Shown here one piece after another: positions 1-6,096 of a DNA stretch of 6,574 bases. The notes beneath the pieces are model-generated. The model did not search any database. It saw nothing but the letters and a program-made list of their open reading frames with translations, and was not told the origin of the DNA. This DNA comes from Streptosporangiaceae bacterium (GTDB lineage: Bacteria; Actinomycetota; Actinomycetes; Streptosporangiales; Streptosporangiaceae). Both the position numbers and the translations under genes were made by a program. Where the stretch lies: NCBI GenBank assembly GCA_030050125.1, contig JASIJN010000154.1:1-6574 (forward strand), given 5' to 3'. Within the stretch, counting starts at the first letter, position 1. Every line of letters starts with the position of its first letter.

Positions 1-164
1 GCGGTCGCCGCCGCGGGCAGGCTAACGGCGACCGCTCCCGCGCCGATCAGGCTGGCGGCGGCGGCCGAGATCGTGACGGCGCGCACCCGGGCCCGGCCCC
101 GGTCCCTGGCCGCGGCGCGCGGCGCGACCGGGGGCGTCCCCGCGTGCTGGTCATGAGAGGTCAT
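1..164 (-). CDS. N-terminal fragment of an unrecognised secreted or membrane-anchored protein
   Basis: Reading the minus strand from the ATG at 164, 54 codons stay open to the window edge, so the stop lies outside. The product begins with a polar stretch (MTSHDQHAG, then proline and alanine), has an arginine-rich stretch at about residues 20-28, then a hydrophobic alanine-rich segment at about residues 29-53 (VRAVTISAAAASLIGAGAVA). This is the layout of a Sec-type signal peptide or single N-terminal membrane anchor; no lipobox cysteine is seen before the edge. An in-frame GTG at 179 is an alternative start; neither has a well-spaced ribosome binding site. It lies 88 bp beyond the stop of the lysin-like gene on the same strand, so it could be the distal gene of that transcript or have its own promoter. 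Too little is present to name a family; codon use is consistent with real coding. Confidence 0.6.
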   Translation of the reverse strand, partial: MTSHDQHAGTPPVAPRAAARDRGRARVRAVTISAAAASLIGAGAVAVSLPAAAT

Positions 165-252
165 GCCAGCGAGTGTCACGCCTCGCTCTCGGCCGCGGCT
201 TTGAGCTACCTCTCAGCCAGCTATGAAGGACCCGGCCCGGCGGCAAGGACGG

Positions 253-1104
253 TCAGACGGAGTTCACCAGCGCGTTCCACGTGTTCGTGCCGACCACGCC
301 GTCCACGGCCAGCTTGCGCGAGGACTGGAAGCTGCGGACGGCGGCCTGCGTGACCGGACCGAAGTCGCCATCGACGCTGACGCGCAGGACCACCTGCACC
401 GCCCGGACCGCGTCGCCGGTGCTGCCCGGCTGCACGGTGATGATCAGCTTCGGCCAGGTCAGGCTGCCGACACCGCCGTTGGCCTGATTCCCGACGGAAC
501 GCTGGAAGGCCTCCACCGCCGCCTTGGTCTTGGGGCCGAAGTCGCCGTCCACCGCCACCGGATGACCGCGCGCACCCAGCAGGTACTGGATGACCTCGAC
601 GATCGCGCCCGTGGCACCCTCGTTGATGTCCGGCCAGTGCGGCGGCGGCGGGGGGGCGGGCGGCGTCGGCCAGTCGGGGTCGGTCACCACGGACAGGTCA
701 TAGCTGCCCGCGTTCTCGTACTGGGTGGCCACGCTGTCGGGCACCGCGTGGGGGGCGCCGGTCCAGTCGGCCGCCCACCAGTCGAAGGCCCTGCCGGTGG
801 CGGCGCGGACCGCGCCGATGTCGTCCAGGTTGGCGTAAATGGTCCCGGTCTTGCCCTGGGCCTGCTTGGCCGCCAGCCAGGAATCGACGATGTCGTCGGG
901 CGGCCAGGCCGCGCCCTCCTCGACATCCAGCACATCGCAGTCGGTGTGGTCGCCGACGTTGTCGATCGTGACCAGAACCGTGCTCTTGGAGAATCTGGCC
1001 ACCGTTCCCGTGGTGCGCGGGTCGTGCGGGTAGTAGGCCACCACCTGCGCGTCCGGCGGGATCGCGGTCAGATCGAGGGAGTCGTACATAGTCCGGTCGG
1101 TCAT
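253..1104 (-). CDS. Lysin-like protein: GH25-type domain plus two peptidoglycan-binding repeats
   Basis: A 283-residue protein likely to bind, and possibly cleave, peptidoglycan. Residues about 5-142 resemble the GH25-type (lysozyme-like) domain of actinobacterial and phage lysins: YDS at 7-9, a D60-V61-E62 pair matching the GH25 Asp-x-Glu catalytic pair, AADW at 111-114, QYE at 128-130 and the closing YDLSVV at 135-140. A proline-rich linker (146-158) follows, then two PG_binding_1 repeats (about 161-222 and 225-281), each with VDGDFGP and a downstream AAV..FQ. The second repeat is about five residues short before VDGDFGP. No signal peptide or membrane segment is visible, so export would need another route such as a holin or lysis. 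The ATG at 1104 is chosen over the ATG at 1089 because GGAG sits 6 nt upstream. It starts 43 bp after the decarboxylase stop on the same strand, so co-transcription is likely. Enzymatic activity is inferred; a purely binding role is possible. Confidence 0.85.
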   Translation of the reverse strand: MTDRTMYDSLDLTAIPPDAQVVAYYPHDPRTTGTVARFSKSTVLVTIDNVGDHTDCDVLDVEEGAAWPPDDIVDSWLAAKQAQGKTGTIYANLDDIGAVRAATGRAFDWWAADWTGAPHAVPDSVATQYENAGSYDLSVVTDPDWPTPPAPPPPPHWPDINEGATGAIVEVIQYLLGARGHPVAVDGDFGPKTKAAVEAFQRSVGNQANGGVGSLTWPKLIITVQPGSTGDAVRAVQVVLRVSVDGDFGPVTQAAVRSFQSSRKLAVDGVVGTNTWNALVNSV

Positions 1105-1110
1105 GCGGGG

Positions 1111-1114
1111 CTCC
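1111..1114 (-). promoter_or_regulatory. Ribosome binding site of the lysin-like gene
   Basis: On the minus strand GGAG lies 6 nt before the ATG at 1104. It would be 21 nt from the alternative ATG at 1089, so it favours the longer protein. Confidence 0.55.
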
Positions 1115-1147
1115 GTTGACTAGCGCTCGGGACGTGCCTGAAGGGGA

Positions 1148-2497
1148 TCAACGCATCCGGTCGAGGATCTCCCGGACCAGGTCCAGGGAGGTGTGGGGGT
1201 GCAGGAAGGCGAACCTGGCCACGGTCTGACCCTCCCACGAGGTAGGCGGAATGAACGCTACCTGGTCGCGCAGCAGCCGGTCGGCCCATCCCGCGTACTG
1301 CGCCGGGGTCCAGCCGGCCCGGCGGAACAGCACCACGCCGAGCTCGGGCTCGCGGATCAGCTCCAGCTCGTCGCGCGCCCGGATCTCGGCCGCGGCCTGG
1401 CGGGCCAGGCCGAGCGCGGCCTCGATCGCGTCGCCGTAGGCACGGACCCCGTGCACGGAGAGCGAGAACCACAGCGGCAGGCCGCGGGCCCGGCGGGTCA
1501 GGTGGTAGGCGTAGTCGGTCGGGTTCCACTCGCCCGGGTCACCGTGGATGACGTCCAGGTACGAGGCGTCCTGCCGGTGCACCGAACGCGCCAGCGCCGG
1601 GTCGCGGTAGAGCAGCGCGGCGCAGTCGAACGGCGCGAACAGCCACTTGTGCGGGTCGACGATGAACGAGTCCGCGTGCTCGATGCCGTCGAACGCGCGG
1701 CGGATGGACGGCGCGAACAGGCCCGCCCCGCCGTAGGCGCCGTCCACGTGGAACCACGCTCCGAGCTCGCGGCACACGCCGGCCGCCCCGGCCAGGTCGT
1801 CGATGATGCCGGCGTTGGTGGTGCCCGACGTGGCCACCACCGCCGCGATCGATGACGGGTCGCCGTCCGCCTCGATCGCGGCCCGCAGCGCCGCGCCGGT
1901 CATCCGGTGATCGTCGCTCGGCACGATCAGCGGGTCCATCTCGAGGATGCGCAGCGTGGCCGCCACCGAGGAATGCGCCTCCGTGCTGACCGCGACCCGC
2001 CACCGGCGGCCCGCCGCCCGGCGCTTGGCCACCTCGCGCGCCACGACCAGGGCGGACAGATTGGCGGCCGAGCCGCCGGAGACGAAGCAGCCGCCCGCGC
2101 TCGGCGGGAGCCCGGCCCGGTCGGCGATCAGCCGCAGCACCTGGTTCTCGGCCTGGATCGCGCCGGCCGCCTCCAGCCAGGAGATGCCCTGGATCGAGGC
2201 GCAGGAGATCAGCATGTCGAACAGCAGCGCCGCCTTGGTCGGCGCGGCCGGGATGAAGCCGAGGAACCGAGGGCTGTCCGCCGAGATCACCGCGGGCGCC
2301 AGGCAGGACGCATAGATGCCCAGCACCTGGTCCGGGTGGTGCGGCAGGTCGTCGAGCAGCCCGCGCAGCGCCGCGTCGAGCGCGGCCGGGTCACGCGCGC
2401 CCCCGTCCAGGGGCACCGGGTCGAGCCGCAGCCGGTTCTCCGCGTAGGCCAGGACCGACCTGATCATCTGCTCCGTGGTCGCGTCGACGCTGTGCAT
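1148..2497 (-). CDS. PLP-dependent group II amino-acid decarboxylase
   Basis: A 449-residue cytosolic enzyme of the aromatic-L-amino-acid/tyrosine/glutamate decarboxylase family, which removes the alpha-carboxyl group of an amino acid to give an amine and CO2. Numbered from the ATG at 2497: H175 (in STEAHSS) is the PLP ring-stacking histidine, D252 (HVDGAY) pairs with the pyridine nitrogen, and K284 (VDPHKW) forms the Schiff base. Y313 (DASYL) aligns with the catalytic-loop tyrosine of human AADC (Tyr332), whose change to Phe marks aldehyde synthases, so true decarboxylation is expected. Length is normal for the family. A GTG at 2542 would add 15 residues, but it has no ribosome binding site, and the ATG at 2497 sits exactly where a leaderless transcript would begin. 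It is divergent from the amine oxidase and followed by the lysin-like gene after 43 bp. The substrate is unknown; HVDGAYGG instead of the animal AADC type suggests a bacterial subgroup of uncertain specificity. Confidence 0.92.
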   Translation of the reverse strand: MHSVDATTEQMIRSVLAYAENRLRLDPVPLDGGARDPAALDAALRGLLDDLPHHPDQVLGIYASCLAPAVISADSPRFLGFIPAAPTKAALLFDMLISCASIQGISWLEAAGAIQAENQVLRLIADRAGLPPSAGGCFVSGGSAANLSALVVAREVAKRRAAGRRWRVAVSTEAHSSVAATLRILEMDPLIVPSDDHRMTGAALRAAIEADGDPSSIAAVVATSGTTNAGIIDDLAGAAGVCRELGAWFHVDGAYGGAGLFAPSIRRAFDGIEHADSFIVDPHKWLFAPFDCAALLYRDPALARSVHRQDASYLDVIHGDPGEWNPTDYAYHLTRRARGLPLWFSLSVHGVRAYGDAIEAALGLARQAAAEIRARDELELIREPELGVVLFRRAGWTPAQYAGWADRLLRDQVAFIPPTSWEGQTVARFAFLHPHTSLDLVREILDRMR

Positions 2498-2503
2498 GGC
2501 CGA

Positions 2504-2532
2504 AACGTAGGGCGCCGCCCACGACGCCGCAA
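2504..2532 (-). promoter_or_regulatory. Promoter of the decarboxylase, probably giving a leaderless mRNA
   Basis: On the minus strand TTGCGG (2532-2527) is followed by a 17-bp spacer and TACGTT (2509-2504), which fits the TAnnnT -10 pattern of housekeeping sigma factors. Six bases then separate the -10 from the ATG at 2497, so transcription would begin at or next to the start codon. No Shine-Dalgarno sequence precedes that ATG. Leaderless mRNAs of this geometry are common in actinobacteria. The -35 matches consensus only in its TTG. Confidence 0.55.
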
Positions 2533-2549
2533 CCGCGGGCACGCGTGAT

Positions 2550-2562
2550 GCGGCCCGGCCGC
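2550..2562. repeat. 13-bp palindrome in the divergent promoter region
   Basis: GCGGCC-C-GGCCGC is a perfect inverted repeat with one central base. It lies upstream of the proposed decarboxylase -35 and upstream of the amine oxidase start, where an operator shared by both genes could sit. In DNA this GC-rich such palindromes also arise by chance, so a regulatory role is only a suggestion. Confidence 0.3.
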
Positions 2563-2570
2563 GGGTAATC

Positions 2571-2584
2571 AGGACCTATAGGAC
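2571..2584. promoter_or_regulatory. AGGAC direct repeat with CCTATAGG palindrome, possible promoter or operator
   Basis: AGGAC occurs twice with a 4-bp gap (2571-2575 and 2580-2584), and the centre forms the 8-bp palindrome CCTATAGG (2575-2582). It is a rare AT-containing patch in the divergent region, 30 bp before the amine oxidase start. TATAGG could act as a poor -10 for that gene, but no matching -35 is seen about 17 bp upstream, so the amine oxidase may use an alternative sigma factor or an activator. Confidence 0.3.
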
Positions 2585-2600
2585 GTCTCGGGCCGGCGAT

Positions 2601-2607
2601 GAGGAGG
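2601..2607 (+). promoter_or_regulatory. Strong ribosome binding site of the amine oxidase gene
   Basis: GAGGAGG lies 5 nt before the ATG at 2613 and fixes that start. It is the strongest Shine-Dalgarno match in the window and contrasts with the divergent decarboxylase, which has none. An ATG at 2599 is out of frame. Confidence 0.8.
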
Positions 2608-2612
2608 CCAGC

Positions 2613-4553
2613 ATGACGGCCGCCGCGCATCCGCCCGCCGGGCACCCGCTGGACCCGCTGACCGCCGCGGAGATCAGCAGCGTCGCCGCCGTACTGCGGC
2701 GGGACCGGGAGGTCGAGCCGCCGGTCTGGCGGTTCGCCTCGATCGAGCTTGTCGAGCCGGCCAAGGCGGCGCTGCGCGACGGGCCCGCCCGCCGCGAGGC
2801 GCAGGCCGTGTGCTGGAACCGGGAGGACGGCCGTGCCTACCGGGCCGTGGTGTCGCTGGCCGGGGCGGAGGTCACCGCCTGGGAGCACCTGCCCGGCCAG
2901 CACCCGAACATCACGGTGGACGAGTGGCACGAGTGCGACGAGATGCTGCGCGCCCATCCGGAGGTGATCGCGGCGCTGGCCCGCCGCGGCATCACCGACC
3001 TGACGCTGGTGCTGACCGACGTCTGGGCCTACGGCGTCGCGCTGGTCCCCGAGCGCTACCGCGGACTGCGCGTCGGCTGGTCCGACGTGTGGCACCGGGG
3101 CAGCCCGGGCGGCAACCCGTACGCGCACCACGTCACGGGGCTGCACCCGGTGGTCGACCTGAACCGGATGGCGCTGCTCGACCTGGAGGACAGCCCCGGT
3201 GACGGCCGGGGCGGGGTCGCCGAGCCGCCGGGCGTCATGGGCGAGTACCGGCCCGCGCTCCTGCCGATGCCCCTGCGCGAGGTGAAGCCGCTGTACGTCA
3301 GCCAGCCCGACGGGGTCTCGCTGACGCTGAGCGGCCGGCGGCTCTGCTGGCAGAACTGGGAGATGCGGCTCGGCTTCAACCACCGCGAGGGACTGGTCCT
3401 GCACACGGTGGGGTTCCGCGACGCCGGGCGGCTGCGGCCGGTGGCGCACCGGCTCTCGTTCGCCGAGATGATCGTGCCGTACCGCGATCCCGCCACGGAC
3501 CACTACCGGCGCACCGCGTTCGACATCGGCGAGTGGGGCCTCGGCTTCATGACGACCTCGCTCGAGCTGGGCTGCGACTGCCTGGGCGAGATCACCTACC
3601 TGGACGCGGTGGTGCACGACTCCCGCGGCGAGCCCAGAACGATCGCGAACGCGATCTGCGTCCACGAGGAGGACAACGGGATCCTGTGGAAGCACGTCGA
3701 CGACAGGGCCGGGACCGAGGTGCGGCGCGCCCGGCGGCTGGTGATCTCGTTCCACGTCACGGTCGCGAACTACGAGTACCTGGTGTACTGGCGCTTCTAC
3801 CAGGACGGCAGCATCGAGTGCGAGGTGCGCGCCACCGGGATCATGGTTACCTCGTCCTTCCCGGCCGGCCGCACACCGCCGTACGGGACGCTGGTCGACG
3901 AGCGTACCTACGCGCCGTTTCACCAGCACTTCATCGTGGCCCGGCTGGACCTGGACGTGGACGGCCCGGCGAACACGGTGTACGCGTCACAGGCCGAGGC
4001 GGCCGTGGCCGGCCCGGACGACCCCTACGGCCTGGGCCTGGTGGTGCGCGACACCCCGCTGCGCACCGAGACCGAGGGCCGGCAGGACTACGACTGGAAC
4101 GCCCAGCGGGTCTGGAAGGTGGTCAACGACAACGTCACCAACGGCCTGGGCACGCCGGTCGGGTACAAGCTGATCCCGGGCGGGGCGTTCCCGCCCATGC
4201 TCGACCGCGCCTCGCCCGCGTTCCAGCGGGCCGAGGTGATCGGGCACACCCTCTGGGTGACCCCGTACCGGGCCGACGAGCGGTGGCCGTGCGGCGAGTT
4301 CCCGGTCCTCAGCGAGCGGGACCAGGGGCTGGCCCGGTGGACCGAGCAGGACCGTCCGATCGAAAACACCGATGTCGTGCTGTGGTACGTGTTCGGCATC
4401 CACCACCTGACCCGGCCGGAGGACTGGCCGGTGATGCCCGTGGACGCGGCCTCGTTCTGGCTCAAGCCGTTCGGGTTCTTCGACCGCAACCCGGCGCTCG
4501 ACGTCCCGCCCGGCCCGGCGGCTACAGCTCCACCTGGCCGTCGACGCAGGTAA
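2613..4553 (+). CDS. Copper/topaquinone-containing primary-amine oxidase
   Basis: A 646-residue copper amine oxidase: RCH2NH2 + O2 + H2O gives aldehyde, NH3 and H2O2. Length fits the bacterial enzymes (Arthrobacter type, about 640). Y387 in VANYEY is the tyrosine self-processed to topaquinone. D304 in FDIGEWG is the catalytic base. H437 and H439 (HQHF) and H598 (GIHHLTRPEDWPVMP) are the three copper ligands. C323 and C349 have the 26-residue spacing of the conserved disulfide in the Arthrobacter enzyme (recalled). Small N-terminal domains occupy about 13-225, and the catalytic beta-sandwich domain about 230-630. No signal peptide is seen, so a cytoplasmic enzyme is likely. It faces the decarboxylase across a 115-bp divergent region, so it may oxidise the amine made there. 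The final ten codons, ending in four arginines, overlap the end of the convergent PhzF-like gene. Substrate preference cannot be read from the sequence. Confidence 0.96.
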   Translation: MTAAAHPPAGHPLDPLTAAEISSVAAVLRRDREVEPPVWRFASIELVEPAKAALRDGPARREAQAVCWNREDGRAYRAVVSLAGAEVTAWEHLPGQHPNITVDEWHECDEMLRAHPEVIAALARRGITDLTLVLTDVWAYGVALVPERYRGLRVGWSDVWHRGSPGGNPYAHHVTGLHPVVDLNRMALLDLEDSPGDGRGGVAEPPGVMGEYRPALLPMPLREVKPLYVSQPDGVSLTLSGRRLCWQNWEMRLGFNHREGLVLHTVGFRDAGRLRPVAHRLSFAEMIVPYRDPATDHYRRTAFDIGEWGLGFMTTSLELGCDCLGEITYLDAVVHDSRGEPRTIANAICVHEEDNGILWKHVDDRAGTEVRRARRLVISFHVTVANYEYLVYWRFYQDGSIECEVRATGIMVTSSFPAGRTPPYGTLVDERTYAPFHQHFIVARLDLDVDGPANTVYASQAEAAVAGPDDPYGLGLVVRDTPLRTETEGRQDYDWNAQRVWKVVNDNVTNGLGTPVGYKLIPGGAFPPMLDRASPAFQRAEVIGHTLWVTPYRADERWPCGEFPVLSERDQGLARWTEQDRPIENTDVVLWYVFGIHHLTRPEDWPVMPVDAASFWLKPFGFFDRNPALDVPPGPAATAPPGRRRR

Positions 4554-5355
4554 GGGTGCCGCCGCCGACCCAGATCGTGCCGGCGTCGTCGCGGGAGACG
4601 TGCACCTGGCCCTGGCGGCCCAGCACCGTGCCCTGGCTGGCCTGATACGGAGCGGTGACCCGGCCGGTGCGCAGCAGCCACTCGGCCAGCGAGGCGTTGA
4701 GGCTGCCGGTGACCGGGTCCTCGTCCGTCCCGCCGCCCAGCCTGGGCATGAACGCCCGCACCTCGATCGCCCGGGGGGAGCCCGGCGGATACAGGCCGAC
4801 CACGCCCAGGTCCAGGTCGGTGGGGCCGGGCCGAAGGGCGAGCACCGCCTCGACGCTGCCCAGCAGGACCGCCACCCAGCCCGGCCCGTTGTCCGCCCAT
4901 GCGGCGTCCACGATGTCGCCGCGGTCGATGCCGAGCACCCCGGCGATGTGCCGCAGCAGCGGTTCGTCGACCGGCCCGGACCGCAGCAGCGGCGGCGCGG
5001 CGAACGCGAGGCGGTCCGCGGCCCGGCGGACCCGGACCAGCCCGGCCCCGCACTGCTGTATGACGGTCCCGTCCCGGGCCGGCGCTCCGCCGGCCTCGAG
5101 CCAGGCATGGCAGGTACCCAGCGTCGGGTGGCCGGCGAACGGCAGCTCGACCGACGGGGTGAAGATGCGAACGCGGTAGTCCGCGCCGTCGGCGTCGGGC
5201 CGGAGCACGAACGTGGTCTCGGACAGGTTCGTCCAGCGCGCGATCCTGGCCATCTCCTCGTCGGCCAGGCCATCGGCGTCGAGCACCACGGCGACCGGGT
5301 TGCCGAGGTACGGGGTGCTGGTGAACACGTCGACCTGCCGGAACGCGCGTCGCAT
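4522..5355 (-). CDS. PhzF-family isomerase-like protein
   Basis: A 277-residue member of the PhzF (diaminopimelate-epimerase-fold) family, of which the phenazine enzyme isomerises trans-2,3-dihydro-3-hydroxyanthranilate. Seen here: the N-terminal QVDVFTSTPYLGNPVAVV (7-24), E46 in SETTF at the place of the PhzF catalytic glutamate, FAGHPTLG (73-80) and EDPVTGSLNA (212-221), the two glycine-containing loops that line the active site. Length matches the family. No other phenazine gene is present, so a phenazine role is not supported; most PhzF homologues have unknown substrates. The ATG at 5355 fits the family N terminus but lacks a clear ribosome binding site. A better-placed GCAGGAG (5389-5383) precedes an ATG at 5372 that is out of frame. 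The gene lies 44 bp after the CYTH gene and is probably in an operon with it. Its 3' end overlaps the amine oxidase by 32 bp, tail to tail. Confidence 0.92.
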   Translation of the reverse strand: MRRAFRQVDVFTSTPYLGNPVAVVLDADGLADEEMARIARWTNLSETTFVLRPDADGADYRVRIFTPSVELPFAGHPTLGTCHAWLEAGGAPARDGTVIQQCGAGLVRVRRAADRLAFAAPPLLRSGPVDEPLLRHIAGVLGIDRGDIVDAAWADNGPGWVAVLLGSVEAVLALRPGPTDLDLGVVGLYPPGSPRAIEVRAFMPRLGGGTDEDPVTGSLNASLAEWLLRTGRVTAPYQASQGTVLGRQGQVHVSRDDAGTIWVGGGTLTCVDGQVEL

Positions 5356-5399
5356 GGTGGTGAGTGTGTCATGCGGCGCGGGCTCCTGCCGACCGAATA

Positions 5400-6020
5400 T
5401 CAGCCCCCTCGGCGGGAACGGCTGAGCACCCGGCTGAGTTTGGACGGCGAGTCGGACAGGCGCGCGCCGGCCGCCGTCAGCCGGGAGCGCGCCGCGGTCA
5501 GGACCTCCGGCCCGCCGGACACCAGCTCAACCTCGAGCTCGCGCCAGACATCCGGCTCGCCCCGGCCCGGGACCCGGCCGGTGACCAGGTCGTCCGCCAC
5601 CTCGGCCAGGATCTCTCCGCCCGGGCCGGTGAGGTTGCGGACGGTGCGCCGGGTCTCCAGCACCGCGACGACCTGCAGCGGCTGGCCGCGGACCTGGTCC
5701 GCCACCAGCGACAGCAGCCCGGCGGGAACGGCCGTGGCCGAGTCGCCCAGCGGGGCTCGCAGCTCGCGCCGGCTTCCCGCCGACGCCGGCAGCTTGAGGT
5801 GCCAGCCCGCGTCGGTGCCGCCGGTCCTGCGCCTGAGCGTGATCTTGGCCGCGGCGAGGCGCAGGTCGCCGGTGTCGAAGTAGCTGGCCGTAAGCTGCCT
5901 GACCTCCGGTTCGGTCACCCCCGAGGCGTCGACCAGGCGGTGCAGGTCCGGGATCTCGAAGTCGGGGCTGACCTCGAACTTCAGCTCGGTCTCGAGATAC
6001 TCGGTCGGCCGGTCGCCCAT
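5400..6020 (-). CDS. Stand-alone CYTH-domain protein (triphosphate tunnel metalloenzyme family)
   Basis: A 206-residue cytosolic protein that fits the CYTH fold, whose members bind triphosphates or polyphosphate with Mg2+ or Mn2+ (adenylate cyclase, thiamine triphosphatase, inorganic triphosphatase). The defining ExExK is present as E10-T-E12-L-K14. Other tunnel residues expected of the family are R63/R65 in TLRRR, K76 in WHLKLP, R124/R125/R128 in ETRRTVR, D143-D144 in VADD, and alternating acids E161/E163/E165 in RELEVEL. The end, SPSKLSRVL, resembles the link that leads into a CHAD domain in CYTH-CHAD proteins, but the frame stops soon after and no CHAD sequence follows. Bacterial single-domain members are mostly inorganic triphosphatases; exact activity here is unknown. 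The ATG at 6020 has no Shine-Dalgarno but has a -10-like TAGCCT 6 nt upstream. It is the first gene of a probable operon with the PhzF-like gene. Confidence 0.9.
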   Translation of the reverse strand: MGDRPTEYLETELKFEVSPDFEIPDLHRLVDASGVTEPEVRQLTASYFDTGDLRLAAAKITLRRRTGGTDAGWHLKLPASAGSRRELRAPLGDSATAVPAGLLSLVADQVRGQPLQVVAVLETRRTVRNLTGPGGEILAEVADDLVTGRVPGRGEPDVWRELEVELVSGGPEVLTAARSRLTAAGARLSDSPSKLSRVLSRSRRGG

Positions 6021-6026
6021 GCGCCC

Positions 6027-6032
6027 AGGCTA
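6027..6032 (-). promoter_or_regulatory. -10-like element of the CYTH-PhzF operon, possible leaderless start
   Basis: On the minus strand TAGCCT (6032-6027) fits TAnnnT and is followed by exactly 6 bases and the ATG at 6020, the same geometry as the decarboxylase promoter. No convincing -35 is found 16-19 bp further upstream, so this call is weaker. Confidence 0.35.
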
Positions 6033-6096
6033 CGGCACGGCCGGCGGGCCCGCGTGTTGGCCTCGCGCTCGGCCAGTCACGGTGCGACACTGACCG

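Noticed and set aside
197..218. Hairpin GGCT..GAG-CTAC-CTC..AGCC after the lysin-like gene, as a terminator
   Set aside because: The stem has a two-base internal mismatch, few pairs and no following T run on either strand, so a terminator call is not supported.
223..1119. Plus-strand open frame of 298 codons opposite the lysin-like gene
   Set aside because: The minus strand carries recognisable domains over the same stretch; this frame shows only Gly/Arg/Val-rich sequence with no family match.
2498..2542. Longer decarboxylase from the GTG at 2542
   Set aside because: No ribosome binding site precedes it, the extra 15 residues do not resemble the family N terminus, and the proposed promoter lies within this stretch.
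2391..3929. Long minus-strand open frame of 512 codons opposite the amine oxidase
   Set aside because: It lies antisense to a gene with intact family motifs, is rich in Arg, Pro, Gly, His and Val with no domain pattern, and is the usual mirror frame in high-GC DNA.
4522..5355. Phenazine biosynthesis cluster
   Set aside because: Only a PhzF-family protein is present; no phzA/B/D/E/G-like gene is seen, and the family is widespread outside phenazine pathways.
3987..5372. Minus-strand open frame of 461 codons starting at the ATG at 5372, which has GCAGGAG upstream
   Set aside because: It is a shifted frame over the PhzF-like gene and antisense to the amine oxidase, with low-complexity Arg/Pro/Ser/Thr composition. 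The Shine-Dalgarno match is probably chance or a remote signal for the ATG at 5355.
4600..5883. Plus-strand open frame of 427 codons over the PhzF-like and CYTH genes
   Set aside because: It crosses two real minus-strand genes and their gap and has no recognisable domain; it is a product of GC-rich codon bias.
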